NCBI RefSeq assembly: GCF_037969725.1
Contig: NZ_CP150203.1
Coordinates: 2,558,001 to 2,622,000 of the forward strand
Source of the DNA: Paenibacillus sp. FSL W8-0426
Lineage (GTDB): Bacteria; Bacillota; Bacilli; Paenibacillales; Paenibacillaceae
Direction of reading: 5' to 3'
DNA length: 64,000 bases
Shown here: piece after piece, positions 18,722 to 27,276 of the stretch
How positions within the stretch are numbered: position 1 is the first letter of the stretch
Layout of the letters: each line of letters starts with the position of its first letter
Made by a program: the position numbers and the translations under genes
The notes under the pieces: generated by a model
What the model was told of the DNA's origin: nothing
Databases searched by the model: none
The model's input: only the letters and a program-made list of their open reading frames with translations

Positions 18722-19177
18722 ATGCCAAAGAAAACATGGACAGGCTCACGGAGATGGACGCTTTGCGTTGCGCTGTTTGCCGCTGCCTACCTGCTGTTCA
18801 TGGGCAATCTGCTGTTCGCGAACGGAAGGGTGCCGGGAGAAAGCTATCGATACAATCTCATTCCGTTTGAGACGGTCAAACCGCTGCTGCTGGAAAAGCA
18901 TAAATTTACGACCGAAGCTTGGGTGAAAAACCTGTTCGGCAACATCGTATTATTTGTCCCCCTCGGCTTATGGATTCCCGTTCTGTTTCGCAGCTTCCGG
19001 ACGTTTTTCCGGTTCACGGCAGCGGTGATCGTGCTGCTGCTTGCGGTAGAATTTACCCAGCTGCTCACCCGCGTCGGGACATTTGACGTGGATGATCTCA
19101 TGCTGAATACGCTGGGTGCTTGGCTGGGCTATGCGATGTGCAGAGGGTGGGTCAGATTAAGGTTCGGCTCGCGGTGA
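18722..19177 (+). CDS. VanZ-family membrane protein
   Basis: 151 residues with four predicted membrane helices. The VanZ signature is present: NLIPF in the first loop, NLFGNIVLFVPLG, then EFTQLLTRVGTFDVDDLMLNTLGAWLGY. VanZ itself gives low-level teicoplanin resistance by an unknown mechanism, and most chromosomal homologues have no known role. AGAAAGGA supports the ATG at 18722; an upstream in-frame TTG lacks an SD. It lies 43 bp after the AraC gene in the same direction and may share its transcript. Confidence 0.87.
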   Translation: MPKKTWTGSRRWTLCVALFAAAYLLFMGNLLFANGRVPGESYRYNLIPFETVKPLLLEKHKFTTEAWVKNLFGNIVLFVPLGLWIPVLFRSFRTFFRFTAAVIVLLLAVEFTQLLTRVGTFDVDDLMLNTLGAWLGYAMCRGWVRLRFGSR

Positions 19178-19191
19178 TGAAATACCGAAAT

Positions 19192-19219
19192 TAGGCCTCT
19201 GCCCGGGAGGTCTTTTTTT
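19192..19219 (+). terminator. Terminator after the vanZ-like gene
   Basis: A short stem of GGCCTC with GAGGTC (weak, with G-T pairing) is followed by T7. Confidence 0.55.
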
Positions 19220-19336
19220 CATGCATTCATAAGGGGGTGTTTATACACCAGGCATTTCGGCTAAAACATAATCAAGGGCATCCGATCAGCTCGCGGAGTT
19301 CACGCTCCTATGTTGATTTGCAATCGTTGAAATGAG

Positions 19337-21031
19337 GTGGCGGTTATCGTTTGGTGGAAGGAAAGCGTCGTATATCAAATCTATCCCATCAGCTTCAAGG
19401 ATTCCAACGGAGATGGGCAAGGTGATTTGCAAGGCATCATTGAAAAAATGGACTATTTGGTTTCGCTCGGCATCGACGTCATCTGGATCTGTCCGATCTA
19501 TGAGTCGCCGGGCCACGACAATGGCTATGATATCAGCGATTATTATTCGATCATGCGCAAGTTCGGAACGATGGACGATTTCGATCGTCTGCTGGAGGAG
19601 GCCCATCGCCGCGGGCTCAAGATCATGATGGACCTGGTGCTCAACCACACGTCGGACGAGCATCCCTGGTTCGTGGAATCGCGTTCCTCCAAGGAAAATG
19701 CAAGGCGCGACTATTACATTTGGCGTTCGGGCAAAAACGGGCAGGTACCGAACAACTGGGAATCGTATTTCAGCGGTTCGGTGTGGAAGCATGATCCGGA
19801 AACGAACGAGTATTACCTGCATCTTTATTCCGAGCATCAGCCCGACCTGAACTGGAACAATCCCCAGATGGCACAAGAGATGTACGAAATGGTGCATTGG
19901 TGGCTGGAAAAAGGGGTCGACGGCTTCCGCTTCGACGCGGTTGCCCATATCGCGAAGGCCGAAGGATTGCCCAGCGCGCACAATCCCGGTAATCTGCCGG
20001 TCGTCCCGGCATATCAACTGTTTTCCAACCTGGAGCAGGTGCATTCCATCCTGAAACAGTTGAACGACAACGTCCTCAAACCTTACGGCCCGATGACTGT
20101 TGGCGAAACGTCGGGGCTGGGACCTGAGCAGGCTTTGGCGTATGTGGGCACAGACCGGGACGAATTGAACATGGTGTTCCAGTTCGAGCACATGTTCGTG
20201 GACGCCCAATCCTCCGGGACGGGAAAGTGGGAGTACCGCAGCTGGAAGCTGCCCGAGCTTAAAGAAATCATGAGCCAGTGGCAGACGGTGCTGCACGGCC
20301 GGGGATGGAACGCCAATTATATGGGCAATCACGACCAGCCGCGGCCGGTTTCGCGTTTTGGCGATGACGGCAAGTACCGGGTTCGATCAGCCCAAATGCT
20401 GGCTGTCTGGATGCTCACGCTGGAAGGCACGCCGTACATCTTTCAGGGCGAAGAGATCGGCATGACCAATATTCGGTTTTCCGAGATCGACCAGTATCGC
20501 GACATTGAAACACTGAATTATTATCGGCAGCAAATCGGTCAGGGCAGGCCGAAGCATGAGGTCATGGAGGCGATCTGGCGCAAAAGCCGGGATAATGCCC
20601 GCACACCCATGCAGTGGGACGATACGGAATATGCCGGGTTTTCGGAAGCGGAGCCATGGATTCAGGTCAATGACAATTACAAGGAGATCAATGTGGCAGA
20701 GGCGGAGCTTGATCCGCAATCTGTTCTGCATTTTTACCGCAAAATGATTGCGCTTCGAAAAAAGCACCGCGTGCTGATTTATGGAGAATACGAACTCCTG
20801 CTGCCTGATCATGAGCACATTTACGCGTATACCCGCTCGTTGGAGAACGAGCAGATGCTGATCATCCTCAACTTCAGTTCCGAGGAGCCGGTCATGCAAT
20901 GGCCGGAAGGATGGAGCGAAGGAGAAGCCAAGCTGCTGATCAGCAATGTCGGCAAACGCTATTCCACAGAGGAAGGTGCCATCCTGCTGCAGCCTTACGA
21001 GGCCAGGGTATATCGGATGAACAAGGCATGA
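19337..21031 (+). CDS. GH13 alpha-glucosidase (oligo-1,6-glucosidase type)
   Basis: 564 residues, normal for the oligo-1,6-glucosidase/MalL subfamily, which removes glucose from isomalto- or malto-oligosaccharides in the cytoplasm. The N-terminus WWKESVVYQIYPISF is typical. Catalytic residues are Asp200 (GFRFDAVAH), Glu257 (VGETSG) and Asp333 (GNHDQPRP). No signal peptide. The start is uncertain: GTG at 19337 is used because homologues begin a few residues before WWKE, but its SD is weak. It stands alone rather than in a sugar operon. Trehalose-6-phosphate hydrolase is less likely, since the treA gene downstream is the one paired with a PTS. Confidence 0.9.
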   Translation: MAVIVWWKESVVYQIYPISFKDSNGDGQGDLQGIIEKMDYLVSLGIDVIWICPIYESPGHDNGYDISDYYSIMRKFGTMDDFDRLLEEAHRRGLKIMMDLVLNHTSDEHPWFVESRSSKENARRDYYIWRSGKNGQVPNNWESYFSGSVWKHDPETNEYYLHLYSEHQPDLNWNNPQMAQEMYEMVHWWLEKGVDGFRFDAVAHIAKAEGLPSAHNPGNLPVVPAYQLFSNLEQVHSILKQLNDNVLKPYGPMTVGETSGLGPEQALAYVGTDRDELNMVFQFEHMFVDAQSSGTGKWEYRSWKLPELKEIMSQWQTVLHGRGWNANYMGNHDQPRPVSRFGDDGKYRVRSAQMLAVWMLTLEGTPYIFQGEEIGMTNIRFSEIDQYRDIETLNYYRQQIGQGRPKHEVMEAIWRKSRDNARTPMQWDDTEYAGFSEAEPWIQVNDNYKEINVAEAELDPQSVLHFYRKMIALRKKHRVLIYGEYELLLPDHEHIYAYTRSLENEQMLIILNFSSEEPVMQWPEGWSEGEAKLLISNVGKRYSTEEGAILLQPYEARVYRMNKA

Positions 21032-21052
21032 AAGGTGCCGGCGTTGTCGCTT

Positions 21053-21082
21053 TTGCGCTTAAAAGGCGTTTTGCACTATAAT
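21053..21082 (+). promoter_or_regulatory. Sigma-A-type promoter for the UPF0173 gene
   Basis: TTGCGC (21053-21058), an 18-bp spacer, and a consensus TATAAT (21077-21082), 87 bp upstream of the start codon. Confidence 0.65.
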
Positions 21083-21168
21083 AAGTAGTGAGTTTGCCGC
21101 AAATGTGGCGACAACGTTGGGTACTGGCCCGCAACTCTCAAATTCACTCAGGTCGGGAGGCTTCAGCA

Positions 21169-21861
21169 ATGTTAAACATTACTTATCATGGACACTCCAG
21201 CGTTCAACTGGGCACGGAAGGGAAGTCTTTGCTCATCGATCCGTTCCTGCGCGGCAATGAACTGGCCGTTACGAAGCCGGAGGACGTCAAAACCGATGTC
21301 GTTCTGCTGACTCATGCACATACGGATCACATCCTGGATGCAGAACCGATTGCCAAGGCCAATCAGGCCAAAGTGGTGGCGATCGTGGAGCTGGCTACAT
21401 ACATGTCATGGAAAGGGCTGGACACGATCGGCATGAACATGGGCGGAACGGTGGATCTCGGCTTTGCGCAGGCGAAAATGATCCAAGCTTTCCATACGTC
21501 GGGCATTGTGCTCGAAGAGGAGCAGCGGATCATGTATGCGGGCGTTCCCGCGGGTTACATCATCAACATCGGGGGCAAAACGGTCCTGCATGCCGGCGAT
21601 ACATGCCTGTTTGGCGACATGAAAATGATCGGCGAGCGCCACTCGATCGACGTGGCGTTTATACCGATCGGCGGCCACTACACGATGGGGCCGGAAGATG
21701 CCTTGCAGGCTGCGGAGTGGTTTAATGCCAAGCTGACCATTCCGGTGCATTACGATACGTTCCCGGTCATTCGCCAGGATGCCGAACGCTTCGTGCAGCA
21801 ATTGGCTGCCAAAGGACGGGAAGGACGCGTCATGGCACCGGGGGACTCCATCACCTTGTAA
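21169..21861 (+). CDS. UPF0173 metal-dependent hydrolase (metallo-beta-lactamase fold)
   Basis: 230 residues. It begins MLNITYHGHSSV and carries the THAHTDHILD metal motif, then AFHTSG, HAGDTCLFGDM and PVHYDTFP, the ligand set of the YtkL/UPF0173 group of the beta-lactamase superfamily. The cellular substrate is not known. GGGAGG before the ATG at 21169 fixes the start. Single gene with its own promoter and terminator. Confidence 0.92.
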   Translation: MLNITYHGHSSVQLGTEGKSLLIDPFLRGNELAVTKPEDVKTDVVLLTHAHTDHILDAEPIAKANQAKVVAIVELATYMSWKGLDTIGMNMGGTVDLGFAQAKMIQAFHTSGIVLEEEQRIMYAGVPAGYIINIGGKTVLHAGDTCLFGDMKMIGERHSIDVAFIPIGGHYTMGPEDALQAAEWFNAKLTIPVHYDTFPVIRQDAERFVQQLAAKGREGRVMAPGDSITL

Positions 21862-21905
21862 GGGCTGTAGAATGGATTCGGGTGAACATCCCCAGAATGC
21901 GTTTA

Positions 21906-21953
21906 AAAGGCGAATATCACGTCAGCAATTTTGGCGGATGTTCGCCTTTTTTT
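21906..21953 (+). terminator. Terminator after the UPF0173 gene
   Basis: AAAGGCGAA pairs with TTCGCCTTT across a 26-nt loop, followed by T7. Confidence 0.85.
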
Positions 21954-22082
21954 CGGATTGAGGTGCCAAAATGAGCATGAAGGAACGGCAACAGCAACAT
22001 CGAGCGGGCTGTTCAACGGTTGCCTTTTCTCACGCTTCTATGATCATGCGAAAGGGTGGCCATCTCCGGGATCGGTCCGTTC

Positions 22083-23912
22083 CTAAAGTGCATCTCCGTG
22101 CTTGATCCATACTTGAGACAGGTCGATCAGGCCGAAAGAGTCCATTTGCAATCCTTGCAGCGCAGGATGCAGATGGTTTTTTTTGTGGGTATGGCTTCCG
22201 TGCAGCAGCCAGAGGTTTTCCTTTAATAGCTGCTCTGCGCGCAGCAGGATGTTCCAGCGTTCCTGCTCGCCTTGCTGCACGAATCCTTCGAGGAGCGTTC
22301 CCAGCTGCCGCAGTTGCTCCACCTCCAATAAATGATGGATGTAGTTGGAGCGGTTCATGAAGAAGCTGAACATTCCCCACTGCAGATCTTTTTCCAACAG
22401 TTCGTCCGCCTGCATGATGTCCGCCTCCTGCTGAATCCATGATGAATCCACTTGCTGCATGGGATGGAGCGACAGGTGGATGCCCATGTCGGCGCAGCGC
22501 TGCCTAAGCCACTCTGCCTCGGAAGTTTCCTCCTCTTTAGCCAGAAAAAAGAGACGGATTTCCTGCCCGTTATACCCGCTTTGTTGAAGTAATTTGCGTA
22601 CCTCGTCGGATGAAAAGGTTGGAAATGGCGCCGTTTCGCTAACTTCCGGCAGGAAGCTGTCGGCAGGGCGCATCGTATTTTTTCTTAACTGGCTAACCAA
22701 CGCTTTCTGATCGTACAGCATGCGTATCACCTGCCTGAATGCGCGGTTATGCTGGATGCCCGGCCTGTGGAAATTAAACAGCAGATAGCGGGCACCGTGG
22801 GCTATGGGGAGCATGGTGCGCTGCCATTCCGTCGTTTGCGGCCAATGAACGCGCTCAGCTTGTTTGCCCGAAGTTTCCAGGCTCGTGCCGGGGCCCGGAG
22901 TCCGGGGATCGGGCAGCATGTAGTGTCGTTCGTTCGTGTACACATCCGGCAGGAACCAGAGTTCCACCCGGTCGAGCAGCGGGCGAAGGCCGTAATAGCC
23001 GTCAAAGGCGTCCAGGCGCAGCATTTGCTTGTCCTGCTCCGCGATGCGGTATGGCCCTGTTCCGATCAACCGGCTTTCCCCGGGCATCCAATCGGAAGGC
23101 AGGATGGACATCTGTATGGAGCCTGCGAAATGAAGCCAGAAGCGATTGCTTCTGTGGAAGCGGAATTCAACGGCATAATCCCCATGCAGCTGAACGTTTT
23201 TCACGTACTGGCTCTCCGTATACGGCCCAGGCAATGCATCGCGCAGCCGTTCCCAGGTGGAACGTACATCTTTCGAAGTCAATTCATGGCCGTGGTGGAA
23301 GGACACCTTTTTGCGCAAGTAGAACGTCCATGAGGTGTAATCCCCGTTATGTTCCCAGGCATGGGCAAGACGTGGAACGAAGCGCTGTACGTCGGGTTCG
23401 TATTCCACAAGCGTGCTGCATATATTATCGATCAGGTAGGCTTCGAATACGGTAAACACCGCATGAGGGTTCAGCGATTTCAGTTCTCGGTTCTGCATGA
23501 CCCGCAGCACATCGAGCGGTGCTCCGGACGCGGTTTCTACCCGCAATCCCAGCTGGCGGGCAATTGTGGATTGCGCCATTTGCTTTACGGAGAGAGGGAG
23601 CGACGCATCGGATGCAAGCGCGAAGGCGTCTTTGAAACGCGATTCCAGCAGCAGGGAATGCAGTACGGGAAGGACCACGTCTGCGGGTTCGCCAATCAGG
23701 GCAAGCCTCGACGGGTTTCCCCTCCCACGGCCGGGCTGCCAACGGATATATTGCTGCTGCTCAAGCTTGCGCAGCACAAGCTTGACGTTTCGCGGCGTGC
23801 AGTGAAACAGCTTGGCAAGCTGTTCGATCGTGACGGCATACGAGCCGTCCGGAGCAGTATCGCTATGCTCCCGAAGCTGATGAAGCTGCATGTAATATTC
23901 ATGAATTTGCAT
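22083..23912 (-). CDS. SgrR-like regulator: winged helix fused to oligopeptide/sugar-binding domain
   Basis: 609 residues. The N-terminal about 110 residues form a winged helix (VTIEQLAKLFHCTPRNVKLVLRKLEQQQYIRW) and the rest is an SBP_bac_5 solute-binding domain, as in E. coli SgrR, which senses sugar-phosphate stress and activates the SgrS RNA and setA. AGGAG precedes the ATG at 23912. The gene is divergent from an MFS exporter, echoing the sgrR-setA arrangement, and next to the trehalose genes. Control of that MFS gene, perhaps in response to a sugar or peptide, is likely but inferred. Confidence 0.88.
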   Translation of the reverse strand: MQIHEYYMQLHQLREHSDTAPDGSYAVTIEQLAKLFHCTPRNVKLVLRKLEQQQYIRWQPGRGRGNPSRLALIGEPADVVLPVLHSLLLESRFKDAFALASDASLPLSVKQMAQSTIARQLGLRVETASGAPLDVLRVMQNRELKSLNPHAVFTVFEAYLIDNICSTLVEYEPDVQRFVPRLAHAWEHNGDYTSWTFYLRKKVSFHHGHELTSKDVRSTWERLRDALPGPYTESQYVKNVQLHGDYAVEFRFHRSNRFWLHFAGSIQMSILPSDWMPGESRLIGTGPYRIAEQDKQMLRLDAFDGYYGLRPLLDRVELWFLPDVYTNERHYMLPDPRTPGPGTSLETSGKQAERVHWPQTTEWQRTMLPIAHGARYLLFNFHRPGIQHNRAFRQVIRMLYDQKALVSQLRKNTMRPADSFLPEVSETAPFPTFSSDEVRKLLQQSGYNGQEIRLFFLAKEEETSEAEWLRQRCADMGIHLSLHPMQQVDSSWIQQEADIMQADELLEKDLQWGMFSFFMNRSNYIHHLLEVEQLRQLGTLLEGFVQQGEQERWNILLRAEQLLKENLWLLHGSHTHKKNHLHPALQGLQMDSFGLIDLSQVWIKHGDAL

Positions 23913-24055
23913 GGATAGATCTCCTGTTATGGGATAAAAGGTGAAATTACGTTGCAATAAGGTACACTTTTTATTCTCCTTTTGCCAGATACAATTATAC
24001 ATGAGAGCGCCACGATGCGCTCGACCTTGTATGTACTTGGCAAAGGAGAATGAAC

Positions 24056-25354
24056 ATGAGCTTGAAGCAATTGCACCCCACGATACGTATTCGGATTTTG
24101 ACGGTATTCATGACACGAACGATCGAAGCGATGATTTTTCCGTTCATGGCCATTTATTTTTCGGAAAAGCTGGGAGAGAAAACGGCTGGCCTGCTGATGG
24201 TCTTGCTCATCGTTTTGCGTATAGCCGCAAGCTTCTGGGGTGGGTACCTGGCAGATCGATATGGACGGAAAAAAGTACTGATCTATGCCGAAGGCGTGCT
24301 GTTTGCGGCCGCTGTGCTGATGGCGGCAGCCAATGCGCCGGGGATCGATTCGGTCTGGCTGACCTTTGCCATGGTCATGCTGCATGGGGCGGCGAACGGC
24401 ATTGGAGCTCCTGCGGCGGATGCCATGCTGATCGACGTCAGCACGCCGGAAACGAGAACGCTGATGTACAGCATCAATTATTGGGCCATCAACCTGTCGA
24501 TCACGCTCGGCACGGCCATCGGCGGGTGGATGTTTAAGGATTACCGGTTTGAGCTGTTTATGGCCATGGCTTTGGTGAGTCTGTGCATCCTTCTGTTGAC
24601 CGCGTTTCGGGTGAAGGAGACATATCAACCTCGACCGATGCAGGGGAAGCGGGGAATGCGCTTTAGGGGGGCGGCAATGATGCTCCAAACGTACCAGTCC
24701 GTTTACAAGGACAAACGTTTTATGGCATACAGCCTTGGCATGCTGCTGTTGTTATCGACCGAGTTTCATCTCACCCAATATATCGGCGTCCGATTGGAAC
24801 GAGAGTTTGTTCCCCTTACGGTAGATCTTCCTTTCCTGCCTGCGATGGAACTCCATGGCATCCATATGTTTGGGCTGATCCAAATGGAGAATACGATTCT
24901 GATCGTGGTGATGGCGCTGGGCATCAATGCATTGCTCAAACGTTATGACCGGCCATGGCAGCGGGTGAAATGGCTGACGCTGGGTTCGGTGGCGTACGTT
25001 GCGGGTTTTGCGGTCATCGCCTATACAAACGAGCCGTTGCTGCTCGCGTTGTTCATGCTGGTTGCCACCGTCGGAGAGCTGATTCACACGCCCTTGCGCC
25101 AGCGGGAGCTGGCTGAAATGGTCAGCGTGGAAGCACGCAGCTCCTATATGGCCGTGAACGGCATGATGATGCAGGGTGCGCGCATGATTGCCGCAATGGG
25201 CATTACCGTCGGCGCTTTTCTGCCGTCCGCCGGCATGGCTGGGCTCATATTTGCCATCGGTATGACGGGTACGTTGTTGATTAGGCGAGTTGTTGCCAAG
25301 CCGCTGAGGGAGTTTTCCCAACCGGAGAAGACGATGCGGAAATATGGAACTTAA
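24056..25354 (+). CDS. MFS transporter, divergent from the SgrR-like gene
   Basis: 432 residues with about 12 membrane helices. The conserved loop-2 motif is GGYLADRYGRKKV. The start ATG at 24056 lies 7 nt after AAGGAG; an earlier in-frame ATG (24050) is too close. Its fold resembles MdtG/SetA-type exporters. Shared promoter space of 143 bp with the SgrR-like gene suggests regulation by it, by analogy with SetA sugar efflux. Substrate not evident. Confidence 0.88.
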   Translation: MSLKQLHPTIRIRILTVFMTRTIEAMIFPFMAIYFSEKLGEKTAGLLMVLLIVLRIAASFWGGYLADRYGRKKVLIYAEGVLFAAAVLMAAANAPGIDSVWLTFAMVMLHGAANGIGAPAADAMLIDVSTPETRTLMYSINYWAINLSITLGTAIGGWMFKDYRFELFMAMALVSLCILLLTAFRVKETYQPRPMQGKRGMRFRGAAMMLQTYQSVYKDKRFMAYSLGMLLLLSTEFHLTQYIGVRLEREFVPLTVDLPFLPAMELHGIHMFGLIQMENTILIVVMALGINALLKRYDRPWQRVKWLTLGSVAYVAGFAVIAYTNEPLLLALFMLVATVGELIHTPLRQRELAEMVSVEARSSYMAVNGMMMQGARMIAAMGITVGAFLPSAGMAGLIFAIGMTGTLLIRRVVAKPLREFSQPEKTMRKYGT

Positions 25355-25518
25355 AAGACTCGCTGCATTAATCAAAGGGGACCGGCGTAAATTCCGATGA
25401 CTGCGGGCTGCGATGCCTTCCATACGAAGAGGTTGGTGTTACGGTTGCCCGGTTTTTGGGGTAAGGGATACCAGAGGCGGAAAATATAACACCCCCACAC
25501 GGAAATGGAGGCGGCAGC

Positions 25519-27276
25519 ATGAGTTCGGAAAACACAGCACTCTCATCGTGGTGGAGAACGTCCACGGTGTACCAGGTATATCCCAAAAGCTTTAAAGACA
25601 CCACAGGCTCTGGCACGGGAGACATCCCCGGCCTGATCGAAAAATTGGACTATTTGCACGATTTGGGGATCGATATCGTCTGGCTGCAGCCCGTATACAT
25701 ATCCCCGCAGCGGGATAACGGCTATGATGTAGCCGATTATTACCGAATCAATCCCGAATATGGCAGCATGGAAGATATGGATGCGCTGCTGGAAGGGCTT
25801 GACGCACGGGGCATGAAACTGATGATCGACATCGTGGTGAACCATACGTCCACAGAACATGAATGGTTCAAACAGGCCCGCTCGTCCCGGGACAACCCGT
25901 ATCGGGACTACTACATTTGGCGTGACCCTGCGCCGGACGGCGGCGTGCCGAACAACTGGCAGTCCAAGTTCGGGGGCCCGGCCTGGCAGTATGACGAACA
26001 AACAGGGCAGTATTTTCTCACCTTGTTCGACAAAACGCAGGCGGATCTGAATTGGGAAAATGAGCAGGTGCGTTCGGAAGTGCGGAAAATGCTCAAGTTC
26101 TGGGCGGATAAGGGTGTGGCCGGTTTCCGCATGGACGTGATCAACCTGATCTCGAAGGATCAGCGCTTTCCCGACGATGACGGCAGCGTGCCGCCCGGGG
26201 ACGGACGCCGTTTTTACACGGACGGCCCAAAGGTGCACGAGTACATTCGCGAAATGTACGAGGAGGTATTCGGGCCTTACCAGCTGGTTACGGTAGGGGA
26301 GATGTCGTCCACGACGCTGGAGCATTGCATCCGGTATTCCAGGCCGGAGTCGCGCGAATTTTCGATGACGTTCAGCTTTCATCATTTAAAGGTGGACTAT
26401 CCAAACGGGCAGAAGTGGGAGCTGATGCCTTACGATTTCGAGGCGCTGAAGCGACTGCTCAGCGATTGGCAGACAGGCATGCAGGCGGGGGGAGGCTGGA
26501 ATGCATTGTTCCTGAACAATCACGATCAGCCCAGGGCGTTGTCGCGCTTTGCCGACGATGGCGAATATCGGACGGAAAGCGCGAAGATGCTGGCGACGAC
26601 CCTTCACGGACTGCAAGGAACTCCATACGTTTATCAAGGGGAAGAGATCGGCCTGCCGAATCCGGTATGGCAGGATGCGAGCGAGTTCCGGGACATCGAG
26701 TCCACGAATATGTTTAAGCTGCTGCAGCAAGAGAGCGGCAAGTCGGCTGCCGAGGCGTTCGAGATCGTAAAAACGCGTTCAAGGGACAACTCGCGCATAC
26801 CGATGCCATGGGACGACACCGAGCATGCGGGATTCACGACAGGCACGCCTTGGATCAAAATCGATGAACGATACCCCGAGTTGAATGTGAAAAGACAATT
26901 GGCCGATCCGGAATCCGTGTATTACCACTACCAAAAATTAATTGCCTTGCGCAAGCAAGTGCAGGTGCTGACGGATGGATTGTACGAACGGCTGGATGAA
27001 GGGCATCCGGAGGTGTTTGCCTATGCCCGCTCGAACGGGAAGGAAACGCTGCTGGTCGTTTCCAGCTTCAGCAAACAGCAATCCCGCTTCCGGTTTCCGG
27101 AGGAGGTCTGGCAGGCGCATGTGGCAGACAAGCGGCATGAACTGCTGATCGGCAATACGAAAGCGATTCCCGAACTGGAACCAACGCTTTGCCTTGAGCC
27201 TTTTGCATCTTACATGTGGCTGATTTCCCAAGAGGAACCGCCCACGAATCACGGCACAGGAAAGGAGCGAAGCTGA
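25519..27276 (+). CDS. treA: Trehalose-6-phosphate hydrolase (phosphotrehalase)
   Basis: 585 residues, GH13. It splits imported trehalose-6-phosphate into glucose and glucose-6-phosphate. Catalytic residues: Asp206 in GFRMDVINLISK, Glu261 in VGEMSS, Asp in NNHDQPRAL. The FRMDVINLISK segment and the DGRRFYTDGPKVHEY insert match TreA/TreC better than oligo-1,6-glucosidases. The stop overlaps the treP start by one base (TGATG), implying translational coupling. TreR, usually adjacent, is absent here, and no clear TreR operator is seen in the 164 bp upstream. Confidence 0.93.
   Translation: MSSENTALSSWWRTSTVYQVYPKSFKDTTGSGTGDIPGLIEKLDYLHDLGIDIVWLQPVYISPQRDNGYDVADYYRINPEYGSMEDMDALLEGLDARGMKLMIDIVVNHTSTEHEWFKQARSSRDNPYRDYYIWRDPAPDGGVPNNWQSKFGGPAWQYDEQTGQYFLTLFDKTQADLNWENEQVRSEVRKMLKFWADKGVAGFRMDVINLISKDQRFPDDDGSVPPGDGRRFYTDGPKVHEYIREMYEEVFGPYQLVTVGEMSSTTLEHCIRYSRPESREFSMTFSFHHLKVDYPNGQKWELMPYDFEALKRLLSDWQTGMQAGGGWNALFLNNHDQPRALSRFADDGEYRTESAKMLATTLHGLQGTPYVYQGEEIGLPNPVWQDASEFRDIESTNMFKLLQQESGKSAAEAFEIVKTRSRDNSRIPMPWDDTEHAGFTTGTPWIKIDERYPELNVKRQLADPESVYYHYQKLIALRKQVQVLTDGLYERLDEGHPEVFAYARSNGKETLLVVSSFSKQQSRFRFPEEVWQAHVADKRHELLIGNTKAIPELEPTLCLEPFASYMWLISQEEPPTNHGTGKERS

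Noticed and set aside
19286..20332. Minus-strand open frame of 348 codons
   Set aside because: Antisense to the alpha-glucosidase, whose catalytic residues are all in place.
25355..25518. TreR operator upstream of treA
   Set aside because: Searched by eye for a TTGTATATACAA-like palindrome and found none.
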